Source: Ophioderma brevispina (Eukaryota; Echinodermata; Ophiuroidea; Amphilepidida; Ophiodermatidae). Taken from it: 64,000 nucleotides of DNA. The stretch lies in assembly GCA_023653785.1 (NCBI GenBank), contig JAMKCH010084927.1, positions 1 through 64,000 of the forward strand, read 5' to 3'. Positions 1-12,779 of this stretch are shown here, piece after piece. The notes under the pieces are model-generated. The model searched no databases, was not told the DNA's origin, and saw only the letters and a list, made by a program, of their open reading frames with translations. Numbering within the stretch: the first letter of the stretch is position 1; each line of letters begins with the position of its first letter. Both the position numbers and the translations under genes were made by a program.

Positions 1-1970
1 TACATATAGTCCATTACATCATAATTCTGGATTCAGCTCCAATGTTCCCAGATTAGAATGTTCATAAAGCCATCACCCACAAACAGCACTGTGCCTGTAG
101 ATACAGTAGGGCGCCATCATATGATTCAGGAAAAGTTTCAAAGGGAGCCACATTCTAATGAAATCACTAAGGTTCAGGTACATTCCCGAAGTTTCCCCGC
201 TTTTCTGAGCTCTTCTGAGATCTTCTGCTTCAATTCTATTTGCTTTCACACACAAGTTATGCACACAAACCAGGTATATTTATATTGGTATTACTTAGGG
301 ACTAATTTAGACTATTTTTAGTGCTAATTTATGACTTGAATCTACTCCAAAGTGAAATAAATCATTGCAAATTATTTGGGCCTGTAACAACAGCGTGTGC
401 ATTTTTGTTTTGTCCAAGAGCTTGTCAGAGCAAGACTAAGAATCAATTATTGGGTGTGTATGTGTGTGTGACATTTAAGTGGTGTGTGTGTGTGTTGTCC
501 AGTAGTTTCTGTTTTGAAGGATTTGTTCAAACCATTGTGGCAAATTGTAGCCATTTAGTAGTTTTGTGAGAATCTTCAGTCATATATACTATACACATGC
601 TGGAAACCCATAAAAACACACTTCTCAATAATCTATGCTCTCTCGAAACTTGGTGTCCAAATACTTCCAACACTTTTGGATCAATCCCCCTAACTTTCAC
701 TGAATTGTAAACACACGCATTCGTATGCAGTTTATTCTGTGACCCTGGTTTAACGAGACGGTATTAAGCCGGCATGCGCACACGAACACCACTAGATAAA
801 CCCGTTCTGTATATATCGCTTGGCCAGCCAGGTCGTCGGGAATATATGGCAAATGCCGCGTGAGGGTCACGGAGTCAAGCGAATTGTGACCACGGAAGAA
901 GCGTAGAGTGTTGCACTTGAATTCCGGTCATGTCATGTCCACTTTTGCATTTCGATCATGTCAAACTGGTCAAGGACGCGTTTGTTTTATTTACCTAGCG
1001 AGAGTAATTTTTGCTGGTGGAAACAGATTGCCAGGACGCGCGATTGATTAAAAGCCATAAAGTGTGAGAGTGCCACACGGAGACTTACCGCGGTTGGAGT
1101 AAAGATTTTAACGGTATCGCTTGATTCCAGTGTCAGTACAGACGCATGGCCGTGGCATAGCCAAAGTACCCATTTTTTTTTTTTATTTTTCCCCCATGAC
1201 AACTTCATGTGGTACTCGAGTCTCTAATGTAGGAAGAGCAACTCGCGAAAAATCTTGAAGTTGAAACAGGGTCATTCAAAAATAAGATTGTACATAAGGG
1301 TAGTATTCAAGATAGCTATCACCAGTCCCAGTTTTGGAAGTTTTAGAACTTTTATTTTGACTTATGGGCCCCCAAAAGTATGGTCCAGGTGGTTTTTGAG
1401 CAAATTTTTGACCCCCTGTAACTGTAAATGGAGCAAGGTGCATTTTCTTATTGATAACATATTTGCAATCTGCAGCAAATGGTCATCCAGAATGCCAAAA
1501 TTGAAGGATCTGAGAGGTGTAGTTCTTTACTTATGGTCCTCTGAATATTGAATTTCACACCAGTACATGTTTTTGAGGTGACCCCCCTCAAATTTAAAAT
1601 TGTTGTAGCATGAAATCGAAAAGAGGAACAGAGCTCAAATTTTCATGATTTTAGTTTCTCATTAATATCTATCAATACACCAAAAATGAAAGAAATCCAT
1701 GAGGTGATGGTGTACTCAATTTGTTGAATTGGCATGGAATGACCCAACAATTTTTTGTTGACGTCCGCCACGAAGACGGAGATAATTAACAAACTGGATC
1801 TCTAAAAACATCAGATCGGCGATAAATCGTCATCTGAAGAGGTGCAGGGATTGTTATTTTTGACATTGGCCCAAGTCCATGAAGTCATGAACTGGCCAAG
1901 CTAAAGTTTAACTTTTAAAAATGAAATGTGTATAGTAATATAGGACACAAGATTCTCAAAACATAATAAT
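1..1970. other. No gene seen
   Basis: AT-rich, with TG dinucleotide runs near 455-495. 1250-1640 has the style of an old interspersed repeat (ACCCCC(T), GGTGACCCCCCTCAAA). Open frames here are short and lack splice or codon support. Confidence 0.6.
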
Positions 1971-2060
1971 GAGTTGCAAAAATATTGGGCTCGACTGCGT
2001 CTCGCCCAATATTTTTTTCAACTCATAGCTTGACCAATAAATTTGGGCATTGGGCTTAAA
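1971..2060. repeat. Palindromic repeat family, copy 1
   Basis: GAGTTGCAAAAATATTGGGC / GCCCAATATTTTTTTCAACTC surrounding CGACTGCGTCTC, followed by TAGCTTGACCAATAAATTTGGG. It is the same palindromic core as at 4308 and 57201; the outermost left arm is missing here. Confidence 0.6.
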
Positions 2061-2487
2061 GAATCCAATTTGATACCAAACTTGGTCAGAAGAACCAGAG
2101 GCACAAGGTTCATATGTGGTGTTCTCCGGTAGGGGTGAGAGGTCATGAAGGCTGATTAAAGGGCATTCTTTGAAAATCTTTCAATTTGTTTTTTGCCCCA
2201 AGTCAAATGCTACAATCACCAAACTTGGCAGTATAAGCACTGACCCAATGCCGTATGAGGTGTACACAGATTTGGGGTCCAAAGGTTTTGGGTGGATGAA
2301 GGGCATTTTGTCTTCCGCGCATTCTGAAGTTGTCATTTTAAATGTTAAATATTTTTCTGATTTCAATAAGGGCAAGACATACAGTCAAGAGCCATCTTGT
2401 TGGGGTAAATCTGGATTTGGTGTGTAACAGCATCTGGGCAATTTGCCAGTGAGGCTCTGAAATTGCACTTGTAGACAGTTCCTTTTT

Positions 2488-2720
2488 GGTCCCCCGCCAA
2501 CTTTTCGTTGGTGAATGGGGACTTTAGAAATGCTCCCCGTCCGTCCGTGTGTACGTGTGTGTGTGCCTACGCGATATCTTCGGAACTAAGCAAGTGTCGG
2601 TGTCCATCTTCGCAACATAATGCTCGCAAGTACGTGCTGGGTGGGATCTGAGTGGGTCTGTCTGGTCAAAGGTCAATAAGGTCAAATATGGTAAAAATGG
2701 GGTTAAAAACTTGCTATTAC
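2488..2720 (+). repeat. Dispersed repeat (GGTCCCCCGCCAAC family)
   Basis: GGTCCCCCGCCAACTTTTCG...GGGGACTTTAGAAATGCT, a GTGT-rich stretch, then GATATCTTCGGAACTAAGCA and CATCTTCGCAACATAATG. The same order occurs in reverse orientation at 8640-8870. Confidence 0.6.
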
Positions 2721-3656
2721 CATTCACACGATATCTTTAAAAAGTAATGTTGGGTTGTTTAGCCAATCTGGGTTACAGGGGAGGGCACTTTCCCCACACA
2801 CATCAATGGGGGACAAAAAGTCAGATGCTACAGTATGTATACCCACATACTTTAATTCATGTATTTTATTTATAATCAATTTTTAAAGATACCTTTTTAA
2901 ACAGCAAAAATCAAACCAGTATAAGACCTTGAACCTTTGTTGAATAACATTTAACCTTTAGCCTATTTTTGCTGTAATATCTCCATAACGTGCCAGTGTA
3001 CAGACAGGTTCACCAAGACCCTTTTTTCTATAAACTCCTTTTTACCACCACCTAACATTTTGAGATATACTAAACGTTATTTTGACCCATGATTGTAAAT
3101 TTACCCCGTATAAATCATCTTTAACCCCCTCCTGCTGGACAGTTGCCGACATTTTACAGAGGGACCATGTGTCGCTAAAAATCTTTAAACTGTCCTTTGA
3201 AGTTCAAATCAATCGTCAATACCTTTTTGCCACGATTAGTTCCACAGAATTGAGATTTTGACTTAACTATAGGGCAGGATGTTTGGTTTTAATCCTCATA
3301 CATACAGCTTAAATAGTAGGTAATGGTGTTTAATTATCCCCCCATTAGAAATTGTCGATTAAAACTTTTCTTCTCAAAAATTGACGACAATCTTTTTTTT
3401 TGAGTGGGCTAAAGTTACCCCAAAGTACCACCCCCCGTTTATACGGTATATCAAATAAAAAACGAAATGATCTTAAAATGGCTCCAAAATCAAAATGCAC
3501 ATACCTACTAGAAATAAATTGATTATTTTTTTTTTTTTTGCTAAGTTTCCATTGACTATCAACAGGTAGTATGTATGCGGGTTCCAATCTCCTGCAATGA
3601 TATTTCCTTGTTTTACATAGTAGATCTTTATAAAATCATTTTAATTGTGAACAGGT
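2721..3656. other. No gene seen
   Basis: AT-rich sequence with T-runs (about 3391, 3528); nothing supported. Confidence 0.6.
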
Positions 3657-4110
3657 ATCGCGCCTTGTTACACTCAACTCCCTTTCCTCATCCAAGAAAC
3701 CATATCCCCATCTCCAGCGCTAAGTCCACCACGTGGAAACAAAGGTCTGACATCAACTCCCGTCCCACAGAAAAACGAACCGTGCACATCTATCAGCCGA
3801 CAAGACAGACAGGAAACAGATGTTCGTCATCTCTCTCCAAAGAACGCGTCCAAATCTGCAACAGCCAAGTCAGTGAGGGAAACAATGTGAAACAACTCCT
3901 CTTCCAACAGAAACCTCCCTCATCTCCAGCGCCATTCGTCGAGAGAAAATGGTGTAATCAAGTCCCTAAACCAAACCACACCATCTCGTCTACAGCAGCC
4001 AAGTCGCAAGAGAAGCAGATCTTACATCAAGATCCCCAAAACCAAACCAACCATCCTCATCTACAGCAGCCAAGTCCAGCGAGGGAAACAAATATGCACA
4101 ATAAAGAAAT
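3657..4110 (+). other. Possible low-complexity coding exon, unidentified
   Basis: After a candidate acceptor (TTTTAATTGTGAACAG) the composition changes to C/A-rich with few T. One frame is open to TGA near 3890 and contains ISPSPALSPPRGNKGLTSTP and RHLSPKNASKSATAKSVRE, a Ser/Pro/Lys-rich disordered-type sequence; a second frame stays open over 3575-4132. Internal near-repeats (CAGCAGCCAAGTC..GAGAGAAG, CCATCTCCAGCGC) suggest a degenerate minisatellite. Which frame, if any, is translated cannot be decided. Confidence 0.25.
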
Positions 4111-4307
4111 AATAGTATTTACCGATAGGTAAATTGTTGCTATTTTTTGTTGCCTGCTTTTTGATGTAGAAAAATACCCCCAATCAAATTAAATCGCAGA
4201 TCACAAAAACAATGTAAAAACTGTTTTCTACTACCTCTACTGCCCTATTCAAAAGCGTGCCCTTTAATTGGTAAGTTCATGCCATTAAGTCTTATAAAAT
4301 TGGCTCG

Positions 4308-4500
4308 TTAAGCCCAAAATTTATTGGTCGAGGTACGAGTTGCAAATATTGGGTCTCAATGCGTCCTTGCCCAATATTTAAAAACTCATATCGAGACCAA
4401 TAAATTTCTGGGCATAAATCACACATATTCATTCATTTTATCATTATCATGTTTGGATCCAATATTTTAAACACTTGCAGGACTCCTCAAAACATGATAA
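4308..4500. repeat. Palindromic repeat family, copy 2
   Basis: 4308-4416 folds end to end: TTAAGCCCAAAATTTATTGG... pairs with ...CCAATAAATTTCTGGGCATAA, with an ATATTGGG...CCCAATAT core. A second small hairpin follows (ATTATCATGTTTGGATCC ... AAAACATGATAAT, 4441-4500), which is shared with the copy at 57.2 kb. Confidence 0.65.
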
Positions 4501-4655
4501 TCTGCAATAAACGTCGGCGATTAGCACAATGCGTGATGCAAAACGCAACATTCTTTCTTCTCTCCTCATCCCATCAAAAAGAAGTATGTTCACCCTATCC
4601 ATCTGATTTGTAGATATTTTTATCGTTCACATCTTACTTTTTTATCCTTTATCAG

Positions 4656-4771
4656 AGGCAGGGCAAATCCGGGACCCACCGTTCCCCAACCAGGTCGAGT
4701 TTGTGATAGGTACTCTCGTCATGGACAACAACAATCGCAATAACATGCCAATTCCAACACCAATTCCATAG
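4656..4771 (+). other. Possible terminal coding exon, unidentified
   Basis: A strong pyrimidine tract and ATCAG acceptor precede an open frame reading GQIRDPPFPNQVEFVIGTLV then MDNNNRNNMPIPTPIP and TAG at 4769-4771. It may belong with the segment at 3657-4110, 550 bp upstream on the same strand. Only 37 codons, so chance is possible. Confidence 0.25.
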
Positions 4772-5082
4772 AAACATCATCGGTGACATTCAGCTGAAGA
4801 TATCCTGTGAGTTACAAATATGTACCATTGCCTCCTTTGAAAAGCTCTTGGTACGACAATAAGTGCTCAACCACAAAATTTTAGTAACAATGTTTATTTT
4901 TTACGCGGGGACATATCCACGTAAAAACATGCTCAAGGTGCTTTGCGGCAGCCATGAAAGGCACTCAGCAAATCGGACAGAAACCAATATAAACCAAAAC
5001 AGATTTATCGAATAAGCTCGAGTCCCCGAGACAACCTGCGGAACGATAAGGATTGAAACAAATCACATAAATCCCAGATAAT

Positions 5083-5160
5083 GAGCCCTGCCGGGGAATC
5101 GAACCCGAGACACTCATTGGTTGAACGGGCGAGAATATACCTGCCCACCCCCTTCCCCAC
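5083..5160 (-). mobile_element. tRNA-like SINE fragment
   Basis: Minus strand carries CTCGGGTTCGATTCCCCGGC, a good B box with flanking T-stem pairing, preceded by a degenerate half. No convincing A box, so a truncated tRNA-derived repeat. Confidence 0.45.
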
Positions 5161-5514
5161 AAAAACGATTAAATTGATAGGGTCATACCGTGCATTTTAA
5201 ATGTACATGCCTGACCATTTTTGTGTCACTTGAACAAATGTTCATTTGCAGGGACACTAATCAGTCTGGCAATCCTGCTGTCTGGATGTTCAGGTTATGT
5301 GCAAGTTTTTGCGCCATTTGTTCAACATCTCGATCGACAAGGGTTTTTCACTGCAGCTACACCACTCACCCCCCACGAGTTTTTTAATGAAATTCAATTG
5401 AGGGTAGCTGGTTTACCCTGGTAGAACTAAAAGAAGATATACTACTAGAGCTTAATGGCAGCCATCCAGCAAATGAGTTCAGGAAGGCATCTGGTTCAAT
5501 TAATCTTTTGCTCA

Positions 5515-5640
5515 TAATCCTCACCCACCGCAGTAATTTATTGCTGCGAATGTGAGGGTGAATCTGGCCACCCCTTTCACAGGGACAAAACTGGATTATA
5601 AAAACTGGTTTAACTAGCTGCTACTCTGTGTGACAGCTGT
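5515..5640 (+). repeat. Dispersed repeat with GGGGACAAAACCGGAT core, copy 1
   Basis: CCTCACCC..GCAGTAATTTATTGCTGC..GTGAGGGTGAATCTGGCC then AGGGACAAAACTGGATTATA and AACTGGTTTAACTAGCT. The first part is a stem-loop (CCTCAC...GTGAGG). Related copies at 11535 (+) and 35325 (-). Confidence 0.55.
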
Positions 5641-5956
5641 GGTCAACATATGTTGAGGTTTTGTTACGAAAATTGATCAAATCCACCAGCAAAGATGTCG
5701 CAAGTGAAGGCATTGTATTCAACGTCATGAATCTGAACAAATTGACAACAATTCGCTTGATCGACTTGTGAATTATAAGCAGTTATGGGTTGAAGTTGTA
5801 GCTTGGTCATCAAAAAATGTTCCATGTCCCGGGAGATTATTAAGAACTAACTCCATGCAAAAGGGCATCTAAACTTTAAATAAATACCATTATATGGGGT
5901 GGCATTCACTTATCTGCTCGTGATTTACAATCATTCGGGGAGGAAGTTTAGCCTTA

Positions 5957-5972
5957 AAAAAAAAAAACAAAA

Positions 5973-6038
<66 letters not shown>

Positions 6039-6060
6039 ACCCCCCCCCCCGCCCCAAAAA
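5957..6060. repeat. A-run followed by C-run
   Basis: About 50 mostly A bases followed by about 50 mostly C bases. G-run on the minus strand (quadruplex-capable). It generates spurious Gly/Phe open frames. Prone to assembly and read error. Confidence 0.85.
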
Positions 6061-7494
6061 CCCACCAACTACAAAAACACCAACACAAGATCATCCAAAA
6101 TCTCCTGATTGTCCTTGCAGAATTACCACACAGAGATTTCATTCTTCTTTTTTTTTGAAAAAGAATAAAAAAAATAAAAAAAATAAAAGTTTATAAATTT
6201 TTTAAAGTAAATATTCAAAAAAACGGAAATCAAAGGCTTCAGTAGGGATTTTTTGTAGAAGAAAAGTATCGTATTGACATTCTCCGATAGTAGCAAGCAT
6301 AGCAAAACGATTTTGCCGTAGTTTACCCCTTTTCGAGTCCTTTAAAGTTGCTGTTCTTTTTGTGTCTATCATGTTCTCTACTTAATATGAGCAGCCTGAC
6401 ACGTTTACTCAATGAACCCATCAAGTTCCGTGGGAAACAATCTTGCAGTTTTGATTCTAGACGCGATAACGCATATTGCAATGCCCTATTCACTACTGTG
6501 CTAAGATTGATGGTTAACCCATTAACACGGTAATTTTTTACCACCTGAACTTGAGAAAGCTGAAATTGGAGTTGAAAGCTGAATTTGAGGACGACAATGA
6601 GAAAAATAGGCCTTCAAAATCTGAATCAAAATTGATTACTACTCCTGGTAAGCGAGATGGGTGAGGGCTCAAAGAAGGAAAATAGGAAGCCACAAATCCA
6701 GAGGGGGTCCCAAGACGGTTGGAACACGCCCTTTAAGTGCTAAAAACGGCTAAATAGGATTCCGAATTTTAATTTAAAAAGATACAGAAAAGAGATCAAA
6801 AAATTTAATAATTTGCCAGAAAAATTCCTTAGATATTTTGACAATAAAGTATCTTATTTTTAATCCATATAATATCCCCAATTCCCCCTTTTGAATTATA
6901 AATTTTTTCCTTTTAAAAAGTGGCCAGGAATTTCACAAATGCGGAGCAAAAACAAGTGATTAAACCGATTGCATTTCCTGATGATTTTTTCACTGATACC
7001 CACAGCGTTGATTTTTTTGTGCTGTTTCCATAGTTAGCCCCCATCTAAAAAACCTTTCCTAACTATCTTAGGGGTGCCAATTCCTTATTCAAACTCATGA
7101 ATGTTAACAAGAAGATTAGTTTGCTACATCTATCAATTTCAGTAGGGGGAGGGTGATTGGCCATAGCCACTACCAAGGTAAACACCATGTGTATTCTGTT
7201 TTATTACAACAACAACACCTCACTGTGACTCCTGGGGATAGATGTTGTAAGTGAAACAGTTGAATCTATTTTCCCTAGGGAAATAGCATGTGTAGTAGGA
7301 ATCAGCCAATGAAATAGCATGATTTGTTCATGAATATTCATGAGTTGTAAAAAATTTAGTAAAAGTGGTCAGATCAGATAGTGTTATGATTTGCATCACT
7401 GGTAAAGTGAACAAGGCGGTTCATTCGAACCACAAAGGTCCCCCGCCCAGGCAGTAGAACTAAAGGAACAAGAAGCAACACTTTAAGATCTCAG
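6061..7494. other. No gene seen
   Basis: AT-rich; A/T homopolymers and old repeat-like text. The overlapping 61- and 73-codon frames near 6323-6544 on opposite strands mirror each other and have no homology I recognise. Confidence 0.6.
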
Positions 7495-8445
7495 GAAGAT
7501 TGTGATGGCCCACCAAGTTTTTTGTTTTCAGTCCTCCTACCACATGTAAGTGATTTGACCTCGGATGACCCCACAGACCTTGAAATGACTTCCAAGTGTC
7601 AACACTAATGTTGACCACACCCACCAAGTTTCATCCTCCTACCACATGATTAGTGAGTTTGACCTTAAATGACCCACTGACCCCTTGAAATGACCAAATT
7701 TTTTGGCCACTGATGATGGACCACATCTCCAATTCACCCTCATACCACTGTAAGTGATTTGACCTTGGATGACCCCGCATGACCTTGAATTTATGACCTT
7801 TCAAAATTTTTGGTACTGATGTTGACCACACCCAACAACTTTCACCCCCTTTCTAACCACATATTTAGTGATTTGACCTTGAATGACCCCGAATGACCTT
7901 CAAATGACCTTCAAAAAATTTTGGCACTGAATGTTACCACACCCACCAAGTTTCATCCTCCCTAACCACATTATTTAGTGATTTGACTTTGGACGACCCC
8001 TTATGCCTTCACATGACTTTCAAAGTTTGGCACGGGACTGTTGATTCACACCCACCAATTTTCACCCTCCAACAAACATGTGAAGTGATTTGACCTGGAT
8101 GAACTCGGAGACTCCTTGGAAATCTGATCCATTCAACCACTTTCATCTCGGCCCCCTTCTTCTCGCGCCGACGTCGAATGTTGAACAAACCCACACCCAT
8201 TTCTCATCCTCTTACCACATTGTTAAGTGATTTGACATGGATGACATCGGAGACCTCGGATGACCTTGTGAAATTACCGTCAAAATTTGTACTTCGGCAT
8301 GTTGACACAACCACCAATTTCATCCTCCTACCACATGTTCAGTGATTGACCTTGGATGACCTGGATGACCTTGAAATGACTTCAAAATTTTCGGCCAACT
8401 GAATGATGACCACACCTACCAAGTTTCATCATTTCCTTACCACAA
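7495..8445. repeat. Tandem array, ~110-bp unit, about nine copies
   Basis: Unit CACCAAGTTTCATCCTCCTA ... CACATG..TAGTGATTTGACCT...GATGACCCC..TGACCTTGAAATGACC..CAAAATTTTTGGCACTGATG. It is repeated about nine times with heavy single-base length differences between copies. No coding potential. Confidence 0.75.
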
Positions 8446-8449
8446 CGAT

Positions 8450-8870
8450 AAGGAAAATAGCCAAGGTAAACTCCCATTTTGCCATTTTGCCCCATTGACC
8501 TTTGGACCAATGCCACATGACCACCCTCCAAACCCATCCGCAGCCTACTTGAGTGACATCTATGGTGCGAAGTTGGACACCCACACTTGCTCAAATCAAA
8601 AGATATCGTGTTGACGACGTTTTATTATAGCGATTAGCCCTATTTGCGCCCATATTTGACCCTATTTTTACCACATTTGACCTTGGACCCATGCAACATG
8701 ATCCCACTTGATCCCACAAACCGCCTACTTGAGATACTTCCATGTTGCGAAGATGGATACACACACTTGCTTAGTTCCAAAGATACGTGAGGGCCGCACA
8801 ACACACACAGGACGATAGCATTTCTATAGTCCCCCTTTGCCAAACAAAAGTTGGCGGGGACCAATAATCA
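8450..8870 (-). repeat. Two inverted copies of the GGTCCCCCGCCAAC family
   Basis: 8640-8870 is the reverse complement of the 2488-2720 repeat (ending ...AAAGTTGGCGGGGACC). 8450-8630 is a second, truncated and more diverged copy (CCTACTTGAGTGACATC, ACACTTGCTCAAATC, AAAGATATCGTG). Short minus-strand open frames here are shadows. Confidence 0.55.
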
Positions 8871-9654
8871 TTAGGGATATAATCTTAGTTTGCATAATTA
8901 TTGAATTCCCTGATTGTTAAAATTAGGAACAAAATTATTGGTTCAAAAATATGGAGCGATCTGAGCCTGTAAACAAGGAGAACCACACTCAGGATGGCAT
9001 CCAGGGAAGTTCTCAATCAGCGAGGCTGATTTGTTGAAGGGTCTACGAGCGAGTAGCCATAGCGGAGCAGATTGAGCAGAGCTCTTTCTGTGATTTAAAA
9101 AAAAATAAAAAATCAACAGTAAGCAGGTTTGCGGACTACTTGAAAAAATGTTTTTAAAAAAAAGCGGCGTGCTGCGTTACTGCCACGGCAGAGGACTGGG
9201 CAGCCGCAAAAAGGCAGCCCAGTGCCCTGTGCCAAATGCCAAAAATCACAAAATTAAAAAACTAAAAATTCCCCCCCCCCCTTCCCTCACTAATCCACCC
9301 GACCCTGGAGTGATGACACTAAGAAATGACAGAAGGTGCTTACCACAGAGCTACCAAACGCTAACTCTTATAAAGTGTAACACCAAGCATGAACAAAAAT
9401 AAAATTAATAACAAAAAAATCCAGAAATTGGTTTAGAAATAATGTCAGAATAAAATCAGATTAAGAATCAAATTTGAAAGACAAATACCTGGGTGAAAAC
9501 TGTTCAAAATGAATGTAGGGCCCCCTTGCTTGAACCGACTCTGCTTGAAACCGCCAGTTAGGAAGTAATGAACCCCAGGGAATCAGCAGCTGGAAAAATA
9601 GACCGTCATATGCTTACAGATGGTGCTTTTGGGGGCTTGGTGTGCTCACAAACT
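8871..9654. other. No gene seen
   Basis: A C10 run (about 9270) and A-runs; the 84-codon frame at 9148 crosses it and looks random. Confidence 0.55.
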
Positions 9655-9658
9655 ATAC

Positions 9659-10296
9659 GGCATGTTTCACAGTAAAGTACCCATAGAGTTCCCATCATGG
9701 ATATTGTTTTATTTGATAGAAAAAATACAGATTGAGTAATTTGATCATAAAATTAAAAAAAAAAAAAAAAAAATGTTTATATTTTGAAAAGTATCTTGAA
9801 AAGTTGTTTCTGATCAAATAAATGTTTTGCAATGTTACTCTTTTTGGCCGGACAACTGTCTGTCCAATGGTCTTCCAAAAATAATGATGTTAGCAATAAA
9901 GATTTAGTATGGATCTATATTATTGAGAGAGATCTATATGCAAACACTATGTTCCTGCTATTTATTCGGCATATATTTTAAATAGATCAAATTTATCAAT
10001 TTGGTATTTTTTCCTCCCTGATAAAATAATATCTCTGATAAAGATGTTTGCTAAACATTGCTAATTTTTTGACCGACATTTTTGGGAACTTTTCCGTCAA
10101 TAACGTAACATTAGCAACTTCTGTTTAACTAGAAACGACTTTCCAAAATACTCCCACAATTTAAAACACTGTTTTTAGTTTAGTAATAAAATAGTCAAAT
10201 ATCAAGTTACTTACTTTCTAATGTTCTTTTCTAATAAAAGAATATCCTATGATTAAAGTTTTGGGGAACTTATGGGTATTTAGTGTGAAACATGCC
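9659..10296. mobile_element. Long fold-back element with 4-bp flanking repeat
   Basis: GGCATGTTTCACAGTAAAGT...ACCCAT at the left is matched by ATGGGTATTTAGTGTGAAAC ATGCC at the right. The homology continues inward (ATCAT.GGATATT.TTTTAT...) for well over 100 bp per arm. Both sides are flanked by ATAC (9655-9658, 10297-10300). An A-run at about 9751-9771 interrupts the left arm. No reading frame. The superfamily is not assigned. Confidence 0.65.
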
Positions 10297-10300
10297 ATAC

Positions 10301-12779
10301 ATCACGCATTGAGCAGGTACTGCTTAGAGGAAACGGTTAGCCTCAGACAGTCCAGATTTGTCTTAAAGTAAACACTTTTTTCTTCAGTTACGGAGCTAAT
10401 TTCAATACAGGTTATTTGAAATATTTATTCTTAACGTATATGCTTCTGCTTTAATTTAGAAAAGTAGCTCTAAACATCGCACTTTAGTGCAATGCATGCC
10501 TGCCCCAAATTTTAACCAAGGTTAAATAGCTCTATCCGCTACCATGCACCTGACAGAATTTCTTGATCGACATACATGTAGATGGCTAATGGGATAATGA
10601 GATTTCAATAAGGAAAAGAGAGTGCTGTTGTTCATTATAATGAGTGATGTTACAATTTTACCGAGATGAAATGTACTTGTGCACAAGCACAATTTAAACC
10701 AGCGATAAGTTGTTTTTGGTTATAATATCTGCATGGAATAAGTATTTATTGACAACAAACCTTAAATTTTTGATATGGTTTATTAGAGAATCAAGATATG
10801 ATTTGGGAACCGGTTACTATCTTTACGATGAATTGAAGGCGATCCATTATTTTAAGTGGATGAAAAAAAGGCCGGAGGCCAGTTCGTCCACGCAAAAATA
10901 ACCGGTATCGTAAAGAGAGGACCGGTTTCCAAAATCATAATTTTCGTATCATTCTTATAATTCAAGGTAAATCTTAACCTATTTTGTTGGCAGACACGCG
11001 CGAAAGGAGCAAAACGCAGTTTGACGCAAGCGCTTTCAAACCCCAAAATAAACATCAATACGCAGGGTGTGTACTAAAGGATTCAATGATCGAATTGAAC
11101 CCGGGCAATCAGCCAAGCAATGCTTACATTTTCATAAGCGGTTTTACGAATAAATTTATATCTATTGCAATCTCATATTTATAATCGTCATCAGAGCTGG
11201 ACTAAAATATCTGATTTCTTTCCATTGCAGTAGATGTAGATCTGCAGCCTAAAAAAGTAAGGAGAAGTCTGCACGGGAATCATTTCAAGTTGTACATAAG
11301 ATGAGGAGACCAGCCCAAACGAGTGCCTGGACTGCAGAGAGGAGGAAGAAGTGAAAACCAGGCGTTAAAAATACGGCAAGGAATGGGCCGTTAATTAGAG
11401 AAGAATGTGGTTTTTTGATGAGAACTAGCGTCAATTTAAAAGATAAGTGGCGGAATATTGAAAGGTCAGGGGGCGGAGGAAATAGAAGTATGACATGCAT
11501 TGAATTAGGGCAAAAGTGAAGGAAGAGTAAGGGCGGATTGCTACGAGGTGAGGTGATGGAGGTGAATCCGGCGCACCTCCGTTCACGGGGACAAAAACTG
11601 GATTTTAAACTTTGGATTTGCCTAATTACTACCTGCAAAATGAACTAGCACATATTAATTAGGCAATTGTCAGCAAATATTTCCCATTTACCATTCAGTT
11701 TACCAAATTTCAAATTTTGATGTTAATAAATCATTCTTTTATAGGTTTGGGTTATGTAACTTTAATTGAGGTATAAACCGGGCATAATTTAAGGTATATA
11801 ACAGTGTTACCATGAATTGACCCGAAACCCATAGTTGGGTAATTGATCACAAAAAGTTCATAGATTAAAGGGACATAACACGCTAATCTTAGTTACATAT
11901 GGGGATTAAATTATGTTGAAACGATCTCAAAATGATGATATTACAATAAATTATGCTATTATAGGCCAGTCAAAATAGAAGATGGTTGCCTTAACCACAC
12001 AATAATGCAACAGAATCAATTCCAACAGAATTGTATTGAGAAACCTTTAAAAAACAAACATATCAAAAGTCTACTAAAATCAAAGGAGTGGAAAACAGAT
12101 TTTTATAAGGGGGGGTGGTAGCGGTAGGTTTATACAGGGGTCAAAATATGAAAAGATTAAAACGCGTCAAAAAGTATGACCAACGTGTTCGTTACATTTC
12201 AGGATTAAAAAAAGGTATAGTTTTCCCTATCTGCAGTTGTAGTTCCAAGAGTAGAGTCAAAATAGGTTCAGGTCACAATGGGGAAATTTAAAATAACCGT
12301 TCGTTATAAAAATGGTGTCAAAATGTTCGTCTAATGGTTATAGAACCCAAAATGTACTGGTTTGCACCATCTATAATATTTTGTTGCATCATTTGAATGC
12401 AAATGTGACTGTGACGACAGGGTGGTTATGGAGGTCCCTAGTCATAGCTCTGTAATTCTTATATAGAAAGTTCAAACAAAGAATCTTATTTACAATTTAC
12501 TTATCTAGTTGGGACAAAGTTAACAGTTTACAACAGTCCCGTCAATCGGACCATTCTATGAATTTTACCCCCAGATGACCTTAACTGTTATGTGCCTATT
12601 GTACTAAAACTATAACGCGTAGAACATAGGGCAAACTATCCCAATAATTGGTACATCATTTAAATCAATTCAAACACTTCGTAATTTTTGTTTTGTACCC
12701 CTGTACAAACATTGCCCCTTATTTCTACATGTTCCACTAGTTGATTTTGGAGAACTTTTAATATATTACACCACAAGGA
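10301..12779. other. No gene seen apart from one dispersed repeat
   Basis: Contains the dispersed repeat at 11535-11640. The 117-codon minus frame 11285-11638 overlaps that repeat and is not supported. A GGTATAGTTTTCCC/GGGGTCAAAATATG-style old repeat lies at 12060-12750. Confidence 0.55.
11535..11640 (+). repeat. Dispersed repeat with GGGGACAAAACCGGAT core, copy 2
   Basis: GAGGTGAATCCGGCGCACCT, CCGTTCACGGGGACAAAAAC, TGGATTTTAAACTTTGG: the same core without the clear CCTCAC hairpin. Confidence 0.5.
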
